Origin: Silvibacterium dinghuense
GTDB lineage: Bacteria; Acidobacteriota; Terriglobia; Terriglobales; Acidobacteriaceae
Direction: 5' to 3'
Length of the DNA: 64,000 nucleotides
Assembly (NCBI RefSeq): GCF_004123295.1
Contig: NZ_SDMK01000002.1
Coordinates: 826,784 to 890,783 of the forward strand
The number at the start of each line of letters is the position of its first letter. The first letter of the stretch is position 1. Below are positions 56,876 to 63,819 of the stretch, piece by piece. The notes beneath the pieces were generated by a model that was given only the letters and a program-made list of their open reading frames with translations, was not told where the DNA came from and searched no databases. Made by a program: the position numbers and the translations under genes.

Positions 56876-56888
56876 GACAGAACCTGTC
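56876..56888. promoter_or_regulatory. Candidate operator between dinB-like and WYL genes
   Basis: Inverted repeat GACAG-AAC-CTGTC in the 103-bp divergent gap, 27 bp upstream of the regulator start. Its size and place fit a homodimeric helix-turn-helix site. Confidence 0.5.
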
Positions 56889-56915
56889 GTAAATTCAAAG
56901 AAGAATTGAAATTGT

Positions 56916-57887
56916 ATGTATGACCCGATCATGCGCGTGCTCACGGTGCTGGAGATCCTCCAGGCACGCGACCATGTCACCGGGGCCGAGCTGGCCGAGC
57001 GTCTCGAAGTCGACCTGCGCACCGTGCAGCGTTACATCGTTCGCCTCAAGGACCTGCACATCCCCGTCGATTCCTCGCCCGGCGTCGGCGGCTCCTATCG
57101 CCTGAAGCCCGGCTTCCGCCTGCCGCCGCTGCTGCTCACCAATGAGGAAGCTTTTGCGTTATCCCTGGGCCTGCGCGCCTTGCGCCAGATCGGCCTCTCG
57201 GCCTTCGCTCCAGCCACGGGAAGTGCACTGGAGAAGCTGGGGCGCGTATTGCCCGACACGCTCCGCGACAGCATCCACACCGTAGAGAACGTGATCGCCA
57301 TCGAGCCGGGGCCCTGGGTCGTTCCCACCTCGGTCGAATGTCTCATCCGCGCGGCCTCGGCCATCCGCACCTCGAAGAGAATCCGCTTCGGCTATCAATC
57401 GCATCTGGAAGCGATCACCAACCGCCATATCGAGCCATATGCAGTCCTCCACACCGACGGACGCTGGTACCTGATCGGTCATTGCCTCTCGCGCAAAGCG
57501 CTGCGCACATTCCGGCTCGATCGAGTCACGGACCTGGAAGTCAGCGCTGTCGGCTTTCGCCGTCCCGATGACTTCGACGCGCGCAGCTACCTGCGGGAAC
57601 GCATGCCCTTCGTGCAGTCCGAATACCAGGTGGATGTATGGATCGACATGCCTCTCGAAGAGGCCGGGCGCATGTTTGGCCCCATGCGGGTAGTCGCCGA
57701 GGCGGAAAATGGAGGCACGCGCCTGCGCTGTGGCCGCGACCGGCTGGAGATGTTCGCCGCCCTGCTGCTGGCGATGAACCGCAGGATCATCGTCCACAGC
57801 CCACCCGAGTTGAGCGACACATTCCGGGCACTGGCACAGAGGGCGATAGAGGTCGCGGAGGAATCGAGGACTCAACCGCTCTCATAG
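56916..57887 (+). CDS. HTH + WYL domain transcriptional regulator (YafY type)
   Basis: 323-aa regulator. The N-terminal winged helix reads LTVLEILQARDHVTGAELAERLEVDLRTVQRYIVRLKDL, followed by GGSYRLKPGFRLPPLLLTNEEA. The WYL ligand-binding domain (~140-220) contains HIEPYAVLHTDGRWYLIGHC, with WYL preserved, and a C-terminal WCX extension. Such proteins respond to nucleic-acid fragments or unknown ligands, often linked to DNA damage. Divergent transcription with a DinB protein and a palindrome between them indicate local control. Confidence 0.92.
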   Translation: MYDPIMRVLTVLEILQARDHVTGAELAERLEVDLRTVQRYIVRLKDLHIPVDSSPGVGGSYRLKPGFRLPPLLLTNEEAFALSLGLRALRQIGLSAFAPATGSALEKLGRVLPDTLRDSIHTVENVIAIEPGPWVVPTSVECLIRAASAIRTSKRIRFGYQSHLEAITNRHIEPYAVLHTDGRWYLIGHCLSRKALRTFRLDRVTDLEVSAVGFRRPDDFDARSYLRERMPFVQSEYQVDVWIDMPLEEAGRMFGPMRVVAEAENGGTRLRCGRDRLEMFAALLLAMNRRIIVHSPPELSDTFRALAQRAIEVAEESRTQPLS

Positions 57888-57931
57888 AAACAGTGGGAAT
57901 CGAACCGTTCCCCGGCTTATGACTGCAAACA

Positions 57932-57960
57932 GAAATCCCCCGGCGATGCCGGGGGATTTC
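57932..57960. terminator. Bidirectional hairpin terminator
   Basis: GAAATCCCCCGGC / GCCGGGGGATTTC, perfect 13-bp stem with a GAT loop between convergent WYL and mscL genes. Confidence 0.85.
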
Positions 57961-57974
57961 GCTGTAACGAGTGA

Positions 57975-58385
57975 CTAGGCAGCAGCCACAGGCTGCGCGC
58001 AGTGGCTGCAGCGCCTCGCCGCCACCGGAATATCCGCCAGGCACTCCGGGCAGGGGCGCGTCTGCGGCGGTTCTGCAGCCTTGGCCGGGAAGAACTTTGC
58101 CATGAGCTTGTTGATGGGCAGTACGAAGAAGAAGTAGACGGCAGCCGCGATCAGGACGAACGAGATTACATCGTTCAGAAAGGTCCCATAAGTGATGTTG
58201 CTGCCATTCAGATCCAGCTTCAGGAAGGAAAGGTCCGGCTTCTTGACGATGGCTGCAATCAGCGGGTTAAGCAGATTCTTCACCAGTGAATTCACGATGT
58301 TGGTGAAGGCCGCACCGACGACCACGGCGACCGCCAGATCGATCACATTGCCCCTGAGAATAAAATCCCGAAATCCCTTCAGCAT
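57975..58385 (-). CDS. mscL: Large-conductance mechanosensitive channel MscL with C-terminal zinc ribbon
   Basis: Emergency osmotic valve. The MscL core is clear: GFRDFILRGNVIDLAVAVVVGAAFTNIVNSLVKNLLNPLI (amphipathic helix and TM1), a periplasmic loop, and TM2 (TFLNDVISFVLIAAAVYFFFVLPINKLMA). Instead of the usual charged cytoplasmic helix, the C-terminus carries a zinc ribbon, PCPECLADIPVAARRCSHC (Cys112, 115, 126, 129). Length 136 aa, normal for the channel. The ribbon may tune gating or assembly. Confidence 0.95.
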   Translation of the reverse strand: MLKGFRDFILRGNVIDLAVAVVVGAAFTNIVNSLVKNLLNPLIAAIVKKPDLSFLKLDLNGSNITYGTFLNDVISFVLIAAAVYFFFVLPINKLMAKFFPAKAAEPPQTRPCPECLADIPVAARRCSHCAQPVAAA

Positions 58386-58608
58386 TTCCCTATGAACCTC
58401 TTTGTAAAATTTGCCCGGATACGGCCAATCCGCCGCTGGTCGCTGTCATCCTATCGCAGTCTACGGCTGACTCCGAATAGTTTTCCTGCAAAGATACTCC
58501 GGAACTCTGCGCCGTTGGATGCACAAATGGCTGAAAGGCTGGCCGAGCCAGTAAAAATTCGCGTATCCTGCCTCGTTCCGGCTGCGCCGGTAAAAGGAGA
58601 CTGTTTTC

Positions 58609-59322
58609 TTGAACAAGATTGTTGCCTCAGCCGACGAGGCGGTTGCTGATATCCCCGATGACTCCATATTGATGATCGGCGGCTTCGGACTCTGCGGCAT
58701 CCCGGAGAACCTGATCGACGCCCTGGTCCGCTGCCACGTCGGTCGCAATCTGCACGGTCTGCGGACCATCAGCAACAATATGGGAGTAGACGGCTATGGC
58801 ATGGGCCGCATGCTCGAAGCAGGCATGATCGTAGCCCATACCGGCAGCTACGTCGGAGAAAACAAGCGCCTCGAGCAGAAGGTTCTCGCCGGCGAACTTG
58901 ACCTAACGCTCATCCCGCAAGGTACGCTTGCCGAGCGCATCCGCGCCGGCGGCGCCGGCATTCCCGCCTTCTATACCCCGGCGGGGGTCGGCACTCTCGT
59001 CGCCGAAGGCAAGGAGACACGTGACTTCGACGGCAAACCATACCTGCTGGAACGCTGGCTGCGTGCCGACTTCGCCCTCGTCAAAGCCTGGAAAGGCGAC
59101 CGCCACGGCAACCTCGTCTATCGCAAAACCGCGCGCAATTTCAATCCGATGATGGCCACGGCAGCAAAAATCACCATCGCCGAAGTGGAAGAGCTCGTCG
59201 AACCCGGCGAGCTCAACCCAGACCTCATCCACACCCCCGGCATCTACGTGCAGCGCATCCTGCAAGGCCCGGTTTACACGAAGCACATCGAGCGCAGAAC
59301 CGTACGGCAGAACAAAGGATAA
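58609..59322 (+). CDS. scoA: 3-oxoacid CoA-transferase subunit A (orphan)
   Basis: 237-aa alpha subunit of the succinyl-CoA:3-ketoacid CoA-transferase type I family. The CoA-binding glycine loop is LMIGGFGLCGIPENLIDAL; ENKRLEQKVLAGELDLTLIPQGTLAERIRAGGAGIPAFYTP is the family signature. The start is TTG, with AAGGAG about 10 nt before it. The catalytic glutamate is in subunit B, which normally follows directly; here the next gene is an unrelated YdeI protein on the other strand, so subunit B must lie elsewhere or the protein is inactive. Confidence 0.92.
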   Translation: MNKIVASADEAVADIPDDSILMIGGFGLCGIPENLIDALVRCHVGRNLHGLRTISNNMGVDGYGMGRMLEAGMIVAHTGSYVGENKRLEQKVLAGELDLTLIPQGTLAERIRAGGAGIPAFYTPAGVGTLVAEGKETRDFDGKPYLLERWLRADFALVKAWKGDRHGNLVYRKTARNFNPMMATAAKITIAEVEELVEPGELNPDLIHTPGIYVQRILQGPVYTKHIERRTVRQNKG

Positions 59323-59335
59323 GAGCGCCTATCCC

Positions 59336-60028
59336 CTACACCTCGCCTCCTGTACCCTTCTTTGCGATCCGCACGGCCTCGTCAATGGCCTTCTGCGCGC
59401 GTTTCTGCCGGCTCTCCGGCGACTTGTAGTAGAAGATGCCCCACAGGTGTCCGCGCCGCTGTGCCGGGGTCATCTTTTCCCAGCCCGCGCGCGCCAGCGG
59501 AGTCCGTACAAATGCTGCTTCGAGAATCGGGGGCGTCTCGCGCTCGCCCTCCATCATGTTCAGCAGAATCTCCCCAAAGTCCTCCGCACGCCTCCTGCGC
59601 GCCGCTTCGCTCTTCGGAGCGGCTACCTGATCTGCAACATACTTGTGAAAGCTGTACGGCAGCTTCTCCCACCAGCGCCGCAGCGCTGCCTCGCCCTGAA
59701 GCACGCGCTTCATCTCCGCGGGAACCACCACCGTCCGCTCGTCTTCGTCGAGCTCCAGCGTGAACTCGGCCAGAGCCCCGGCCACAACCTTTGCCTCTTT
59801 CTGCATCCGCTTGTTTACCAACAGATAGAGCGCGCCCTTGCCATTTGAGAACAGCGAGGTCCGGAACGCGAAGCCATTGATCTCACCACGGACCTTCGGC
59901 GTCGCACCGGCATCCCAGTCGTCGGTGAACCCCGCAGGCAGATAGGCGACCGTCCAGCCGAGTCCCGATTTTTCTGCCACCAGCGTGGCCTTGAAACGCT
60001 TCTTTGCGGCCTTTGTCATGGTCGTCAC
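59336..60028 (-). CDS. DUF1905 + YdeI family protein
   Basis: 230-aa two-domain protein. The N-terminal DUF1905 beta-barrel (~10-95) includes GWTVAYLPAGF, KVRGEINGFAFRTSLFSNGKGALYLLVNK and the ELDEDERTVVVP strand. The C-terminal YdeI/bacteriocin-protection helices (~105-225) contain ALRRWWEKLPYSFHKYVADQV and KSPESRQKRAQKAIDEAVR. The pairing is common in stand-alone proteins of unknown function. Start at 60028 or nine bases later. It lies downstream of the structured RNA on the same strand, but a hairpin separates them. Confidence 0.87.
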   Translation of the reverse strand: MTTMTKAAKKRFKATLVAEKSGLGWTVAYLPAGFTDDWDAGATPKVRGEINGFAFRTSLFSNGKGALYLLVNKRMQKEAKVVAGALAEFTLELDEDERTVVVPAEMKRVLQGEAALRRWWEKLPYSFHKYVADQVAAPKSEAARRRRAEDFGEILLNMMEGERETPPILEAAFVRTPLARAGWEKMTPAQRRGHLWGIFYYKSPESRQKRAQKAIDEAVRIAKKGTGGEV

Positions 60029-60055
60029 TTTAGCCTAGCGACCGCCAAAATGTGA

Positions 60056-60322
60056 AAGGCCCGCTGCCAGATTCGGCAAAGCGGGCCTTGATCACCGGTG
60101 AACTGTGGAGATTGACCTGAGGCGCCCTCGCTATCCCTTCTGCGCTAACAGGGTGGGCCTCGGCGAGATGGTTGCTGTTCGCCAGGACTTGGGCCGCTGC
60201 CCGCAGGCGGCGGTCCCTTCAGGAGCCGAAGGCGGCTCTAAGCCTCAGTCACCTCACGTTGGGTCATGCAACTGCTACTGTCAGAAATTTTCATAGGCTG
60301 GATCATCCTCCTTTCCCGTGTA
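60056..60322 (-). ncRNA. Candidate structured RNA with leader peptide and own promoter
   Basis: A free-standing unit between the carbonic anhydrase and YdeI genes: promoter (60328-60356), an 18-codon reading frame with an extended Shine-Dalgarno sequence, a folded core, and a terminator-like hairpin (60056-60089, AAGGCCCGCT/AGCGGGCCTT). The core (60113-60251) is closed by UGACUGAGGC paired with GCCUCAGGUCA. Inside are GAGCCG-CCUU-CGGCUC, a GC-rich hairpin capped by UGCG, GGCGA...UCGCC with a 12-nt loop, and a longer GCCC...GGGC arm: a multi-branch junction typical of riboswitches or regulatory RNAs. It does not match 6S, RNase P, SRP, tmRNA or the riboswitch cores I know. Confidence 0.5.
60238..60294 (-). 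CDS. 18-aa leader-peptide candidate
   Basis: Reads MKISDSSSCMTQREVTEA and stops inside the 5' strand of the RNA's closing helix. The sequence upstream (60296-60315) is, apart from one inserted base, complementary to 19 nt of the conserved 16S rRNA 3' end, far more than a usual ribosome-binding site; AGGAGG is 12 nt from the ATG. Translation to the stop would open the closing helix. Confidence 0.4.
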   Translation of the reverse strand: MKISDSSSCMTQREVTEA

Positions 60323-60327
60323 CGAGC

Positions 60328-60356
60328 AGGCTAGTCCAGGCCGGAAAACAGGTCAA
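60328..60356 (-). promoter_or_regulatory. Promoter of the structured RNA
   Basis: TTGACC, 17 bp, TAGCCT on the minus strand, placing the transcript start around 60320. Five of six bases match at -35, three at -10. Confidence 0.55.
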
Positions 60357-60381
60357 GACGCAAGCCTGATACGCGAGCCGC

Positions 60382-61110
60382 CTATCCCTCCAGCAGCGTC
60401 ACCCGGCCCGTGCCGAGGTCATAGGTGCCTGCCACGATCTTCAGATGGTCTTCACGAACCATTTCAGCCAGCACTGGCGATGCTTCGCGCAGCAGCGTGG
60501 CCTGAATCCTCGCATTCTCCGCAATCGCCATCTCGAGGTCATGTCCCGCCTTGTCCACTGCCGGCTGAATATGCGGAAACAGCGAGCTGATCTGTCCCGG
60601 CACCGCTTTGCCCTGCATCGTCGCCTTCACGGCACCGCAACTCGCATGTCCCAGAACCAGGATCACCTTTGTCCCCAACACGGCCGCGCCGTACTCCAGG
60701 CTGCCGATGATCTCCGGCGTCGCCATATTCCCCGCCACACGGGTCACAAACAGATGCCCGATGCTCTGATCGAAGATCAGCTCCACCGGAACGCGTGAGT
60801 CCGCACAGGAGAGCAGAGCGGCGAAAGGCTCCTGCTTGTCCACGGTGTGGCTCTTCAATATCTGCAGGTCGTGCTCGAAGCTCGTCAGCCGCCCTTCGAC
60901 AAACCGCGCATTGCCGTCCATCAGCTCTTTCAGTGCTTCGTCAGGGGTCAGCGGTGTCTGTGCAGAAGCTCGGGGTGCAAATGCCTCTTCCGCGGCCAGG
61001 CCCGCAATCAGCGATGCCACGCCACCCGCCAGCCCGGTGCCCAGAAAACTGCGCCGGGAGGTTCGGAAAGCCTCATTCCGTCCTTGCGCAACGCCATCAT
61101 TGCATTCCAT
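60382..61110 (-). CDS. Beta-class carbonic anhydrase, Tat-exported
   Basis: Zinc enzyme interconverting CO2 and bicarbonate. Zinc ligands and the Asp-Arg dyad are present: Cys102 and Asp104-Arg106 in SCADSR, His155 and Cys158 in GHASCG. Start 61110 has GGAG upstream and yields a twin-arginine signal, TSRRSFLGTGLAGGVASLIAGLAA, so the folded metalloenzyme is exported to the periplasm. Length 242 aa. Most beta carbonic anhydrases are cytoplasmic; the Tat form is a known minority. The structured RNA follows 26 bp after the stop, with its own promoter. Confidence 0.94.
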   Translation of the reverse strand: MECNDGVAQGRNEAFRTSRRSFLGTGLAGGVASLIAGLAAEEAFAPRASAQTPLTPDEALKELMDGNARFVEGRLTSFEHDLQILKSHTVDKQEPFAALLSCADSRVPVELIFDQSIGHLFVTRVAGNMATPEIIGSLEYGAAVLGTKVILVLGHASCGAVKATMQGKAVPGQISSLFPHIQPAVDKAGHDLEMAIAENARIQATLLREASPVLAEMVREDHLKIVAGTYDLGTGRVTLLEG

Positions 61111-61181
61111 AGGAGATCTCCGTGCTTCGAGGTAAATGCGCCACATCATAGCCCGGAATGGCTCGAAAGATCGCCGCAAAA

Positions 61182-61215
61182 AGCAAAAGGCAGACCCGGA
61201 GGTCTGCCTTTTGCT
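61182..61215. terminator. Hairpin terminator of secG
   Basis: 15-bp perfect stem AGCAAAAGGCAGACC / GGTCTGCCTTTTGCT with a CGGA loop, 18 bp after the secG stop. Confidence 0.85.
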
Positions 61216-61232
61216 ACGAAATCTCTATGCCG

Positions 61233-61538
61233 TTACTTCTTCGCCGGAGCACTCTGCGTCGTCGGCGTGCCCTCGAGCACCGAGTGGCCCGACCCTGCAT
61301 GCTTCTGCATCAGGATGGTGAGACCGATCGAGGTAACCATGAAGATGACCGCGGCCCAGGTCGTGGTGCGCGTCAGCAGGTTGGCCGCCGAGCGGGGACC
61401 GAAGGCTGTCTGCGAACCCTGTCCACCGAAAGCACCGGCCAGATCAGCGCTCTTGCCCTGCTGCAGCAGAATGACTGCAATCAGGAACAGGCACACAATC
61501 ACATGGACCACAATGAAAAGGTAATACAGGAAGGTCAT
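61233..61538 (-). CDS. secG: Protein translocase subunit SecG
   Basis: 101-aa SecYEG accessory subunit. Two helices (YLFIVVHVIVCLFLIAVILLQ and TTTWAAVIFMVTSIGLTILMQ) flank the conserved cytoplasmic loop LLQQGKSADLAGAFGGQGSQTAFGPRSAANLLTR, the family signature. A Ser/Thr/Pro tail follows. It lies 76 bp downstream of tRNA-Leu on the same strand; secG and tRNA-Leu are neighbours in many bacteria. Confidence 0.95.
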   Translation of the reverse strand: MTFLYYLFIVVHVIVCLFLIAVILLQQGKSADLAGAFGGQGSQTAFGPRSAANLLTRTTTWAAVIFMVTSIGLTILMQKHAGSGHSVLEGTPTTQSAPAKK

Positions 61539-61614
61539 CGAATCGCTTTTCTGAGCCTGCGTTCCGGTCTCGCCCGTTGCCGCAGTTCGTGCAAATTAGA
61601 CGGTCAGATGTCTT

Positions 61615-61699
61615 TGGTGCGGAAGGGGGGACTTGAACCCCCACGCCTCTCGGCGCCACCCCCTCAAGATGGTGTGTCTGCCAATTTCACCACTTCCGC
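61615..61699 (-). tRNA. tRNA-Leu (anticodon GAG)
   Basis: 85 nt including an encoded CCA. The acceptor stem GCGGAAG/CTTCCGC is perfect. The D arm contains AAATTGGCAGAC, the anticodon loop is TTGAGGG (GAG at 34-36) on the stem CCATC/GGTGG, the long variable arm CGCCGAGAGGCG marks a class II tRNA, and the T arm is GGGGGTTCAAGTCCCCC. Confidence 0.97.
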
Positions 61700-61760
61700 A
61701 TTCCGGTGAACTTCTGTCCTGAGAAGAGTATAGCAAAGATTCTGTGGATTTGTGACCCGT

Positions 61761-62477
61761 TCAGAAATGCTTGAGCAATTCCGCAAAATTCCTTAAATCC
61801 AACAACTTCTGCTCTGCGCCCGGCTTTGTCAGCGCATCCTGTTCCAGCACCCAGGTACCAGGGTGGTGGATGTAGATCGCATGCAGTCCCGCGGAAAGCG
61901 CCGGATTGATGTCCGACTTCGGGCTGTTTCCGATCATCCAGGTCGAGTGCGGCGCGAGCTCATACTTCGCCACCACGGCATGGTAGGCGGCCGCATTCTT
62001 TTCCTTCGGAATCTCGACGCCGGTAAAGTAGCTCGCCAGCCCGGAGCGTGTCAGTTTGTCTGCCTGCTCGGCCTCTGCGCCTTTGGTCATCAGAATCAGC
62101 CGGTGGCGGCTGGCCAGCTCCGGAATCGTCTCGGCGACACCCGGTAGCAGCTCAATCTCCTGATCTGCAATCGACTGTACGAAGCTCACAATCCGCTCAT
62201 GCTTTTCCGGGGTGATGGACTCGCCGGAGAGCCGCTCGAAACAGGTCACCAGCGATTGCCGGAAACTGGTCAGCCCATACCCGTGCAGGCGTGTATTCTC
62301 GCGCTCCACTTCGTTGAGCTTCTCCCGAACCTCTTCGCGGGAGTACTCATGGTGATCCACATAAGAGATAAATGCGGCAATCGAGCGCTCAAAATAGATA
62401 TTGTTTTCCCAGAGGGTGTCGTCGGCGTCCACCAGCAGCGTCTGCCCCGATGCGTATTTCCGGAAGTCTGTCGACAT
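61761..62477 (-). CDS. HAD superfamily hydrolase
   Basis: 238-aa phosphatase-like protein. Motif I is LLVDADDTLWENN (nucleophile Asp and general-acid Asp), motif II is LILMTKGAEAEQ (Thr), motif III a Lys in IPKEKNAAAY, and motif IV is WMIGNSPKSDINPALSAGL. A helical cap (~35-110) inserted after motif I is of C1 type. The start at 62477 aligns with the family; longer readings add 33 unrelated residues. Substrate unknown; such enzymes often act on sugar or nucleotide phosphates. Confidence 0.9.
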   Translation of the reverse strand: MSTDFRKYASGQTLLVDADDTLWENNIYFERSIAAFISYVDHHEYSREEVREKLNEVERENTRLHGYGLTSFRQSLVTCFERLSGESITPEKHERIVSFVQSIADQEIELLPGVAETIPELASRHRLILMTKGAEAEQADKLTRSGLASYFTGVEIPKEKNAAAYHAVVAKYELAPHSTWMIGNSPKSDINPALSAGLHAIYIHHPGTWVLEQDALTKPGAEQKLLDLRNFAELLKHF

Positions 62478-62685
62478 GTGCTTCGAGCTTATCAAACGGC
62501 TGCGAACGCCCTGAAGCAAAGGCTTCTCCCTCCCGCCAAACCATGTTGCATCTAAAAAATCACCGGATGAGGCCATCTTTTCCGGACGATACGGGTTTGT
62601 ATGAACATCCGGCAGTGACCGGAGTGTTTTCGTTCCTGTATTACCAGGCTGCTCATAACGAGTGTCTTACGTTTTAACGAGGCTG

Positions 62686-63741
62686 ATGATACGAAAACTA
62701 CAACTCTTTGCTGTATTTCTTTTCACCGTCGCCCTGCTCCCCTCCATGGCGAGAGCGGGAGATGTTGCCTTGCTTCTCGAAGAACCCTACGGCGAGTTCG
62801 GGTTCTTTAATCCCACCGGCCACGCCGCGATCTACCTCAGCGACGTCTGCGCCGAAACGCCCACCCGGCTTCGCCGTTGCCAGCCGGGCGAGACCGGTGT
62901 CGTCCTCAGCCGGTATCACGCCGTAGGCGGATACGATTGGCTCGCCGTACCGCTGATTCCCTACCTCTACGCCGTCGATGATCCCGAACAGATTCCTGAA
63001 TCCGCCGATCAGAAGATGGTGCTCCGTCTCCGCGACCGTTACCGCCGCCATCACCTTGCCGATATCGTGCCGGACGACCCAAAGCATGAGATCCCCAAGG
63101 GCGACTGGACCCAGCTCGTAGGCGAATCCTATGACCGCCGGATGTATGGCTTCGCGGTAAAAACGACAGAGGAACAGGACGGCGCGTTGATCGCCGAGTT
63201 CAACGACCGGGATAACACTTCACACTTCAACCTCTTTTTCCGCAACTGCGCCAACTTCTCCGAGGGCGTCATCAACTTTTACTACCCGCATGCCATCCAT
63301 CGGAACTTCATCGCCGACGCCGGCCTGATGACACCGAAGCAGGCAGCGCGCTCACTGAACAGTTACGCAAAGAAGCATCCGGAGATGGACCTGCGCACCT
63401 TTGTGATCCCGCAGGTGCCGGGCTCGATCCGGCGCAGCACGCCGGTGGATGGCGTTGTCGAATCGCTCGTCAAGAGCAAGAAATACGTGCTGCCGCTGGC
63501 TTTCCTGCATCCCGTAGTCACCGGCACTCTGGTCGCGGTCTACTGGGGCGATGGGCGCTTCCACCCTGACCCCAAGTCGGCGGTCTTCGAGCCGACCCGC
63601 GATGAAACGCCGGTGAGCGCCTCGACGCAAACTGCCAGCTCGCAACCTGTCAACATCACCGCGACCGTGGTTCCTGTTTCCACGACGTCCGGCGAAGCCA
63701 CCATCGTTCGCACCACATACCAGACCGGCGGGCAGAACTAA
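62686..63741 (+). CDS. Secreted LRAT/NlpC-like permuted papain-fold protein, unknown
   Basis: 351-aa exported protein with a signal peptide (LQLFAVFLFTVALLPSMARA). A histidine block NPTGHAAIYLSDVC (His46) comes before a cysteine block FFRNCANFSEGVINF (Cys188), the order expected of circularly permuted NlpC/P60 and LRAT-like thiol enzymes (H-x-x-IY then NC-x-x-F). Further Cys residues (Cys55, Cys65) may form a disulfide. After ~275 a hydrophobic stretch (YVLPLAFLHPVVTGTLVAVYW) and a Ser/Thr-rich tail follow. It may cut a peptide or acyl bond in the envelope. The family assignment is motif-based inference. Confidence 0.65.
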   Translation: MIRKLQLFAVFLFTVALLPSMARAGDVALLLEEPYGEFGFFNPTGHAAIYLSDVCAETPTRLRRCQPGETGVVLSRYHAVGGYDWLAVPLIPYLYAVDDPEQIPESADQKMVLRLRDRYRRHHLADIVPDDPKHEIPKGDWTQLVGESYDRRMYGFAVKTTEEQDGALIAEFNDRDNTSHFNLFFRNCANFSEGVINFYYPHAIHRNFIADAGLMTPKQAARSLNSYAKKHPEMDLRTFVIPQVPGSIRRSTPVDGVVESLVKSKKYVLPLAFLHPVVTGTLVAVYWGDGRFHPDPKSAVFEPTRDETPVSASTQTASSQPVNITATVVPVSTTSGEATIVRTTYQTGGQN

Positions 63742-63767
63742 TTTCTCAAGACCAGGCTCTCAAGCAC

Positions 63768-63797
63768 AAAACGGCTCCGCGCTTGCGGAGCCGTTTT
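63768..63797. terminator. Bidirectional hairpin terminator
   Basis: AAAACGGCTCCGC / GCGGAGCCGTTTT, perfect 13-bp stem, GCTT loop, then TATTTG, between the LRAT-like and bacilliredoxin genes. Confidence 0.88.
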
Positions 63798-63819
63798 TAT
63801 TTGATTCGAAAGAAGAAGC

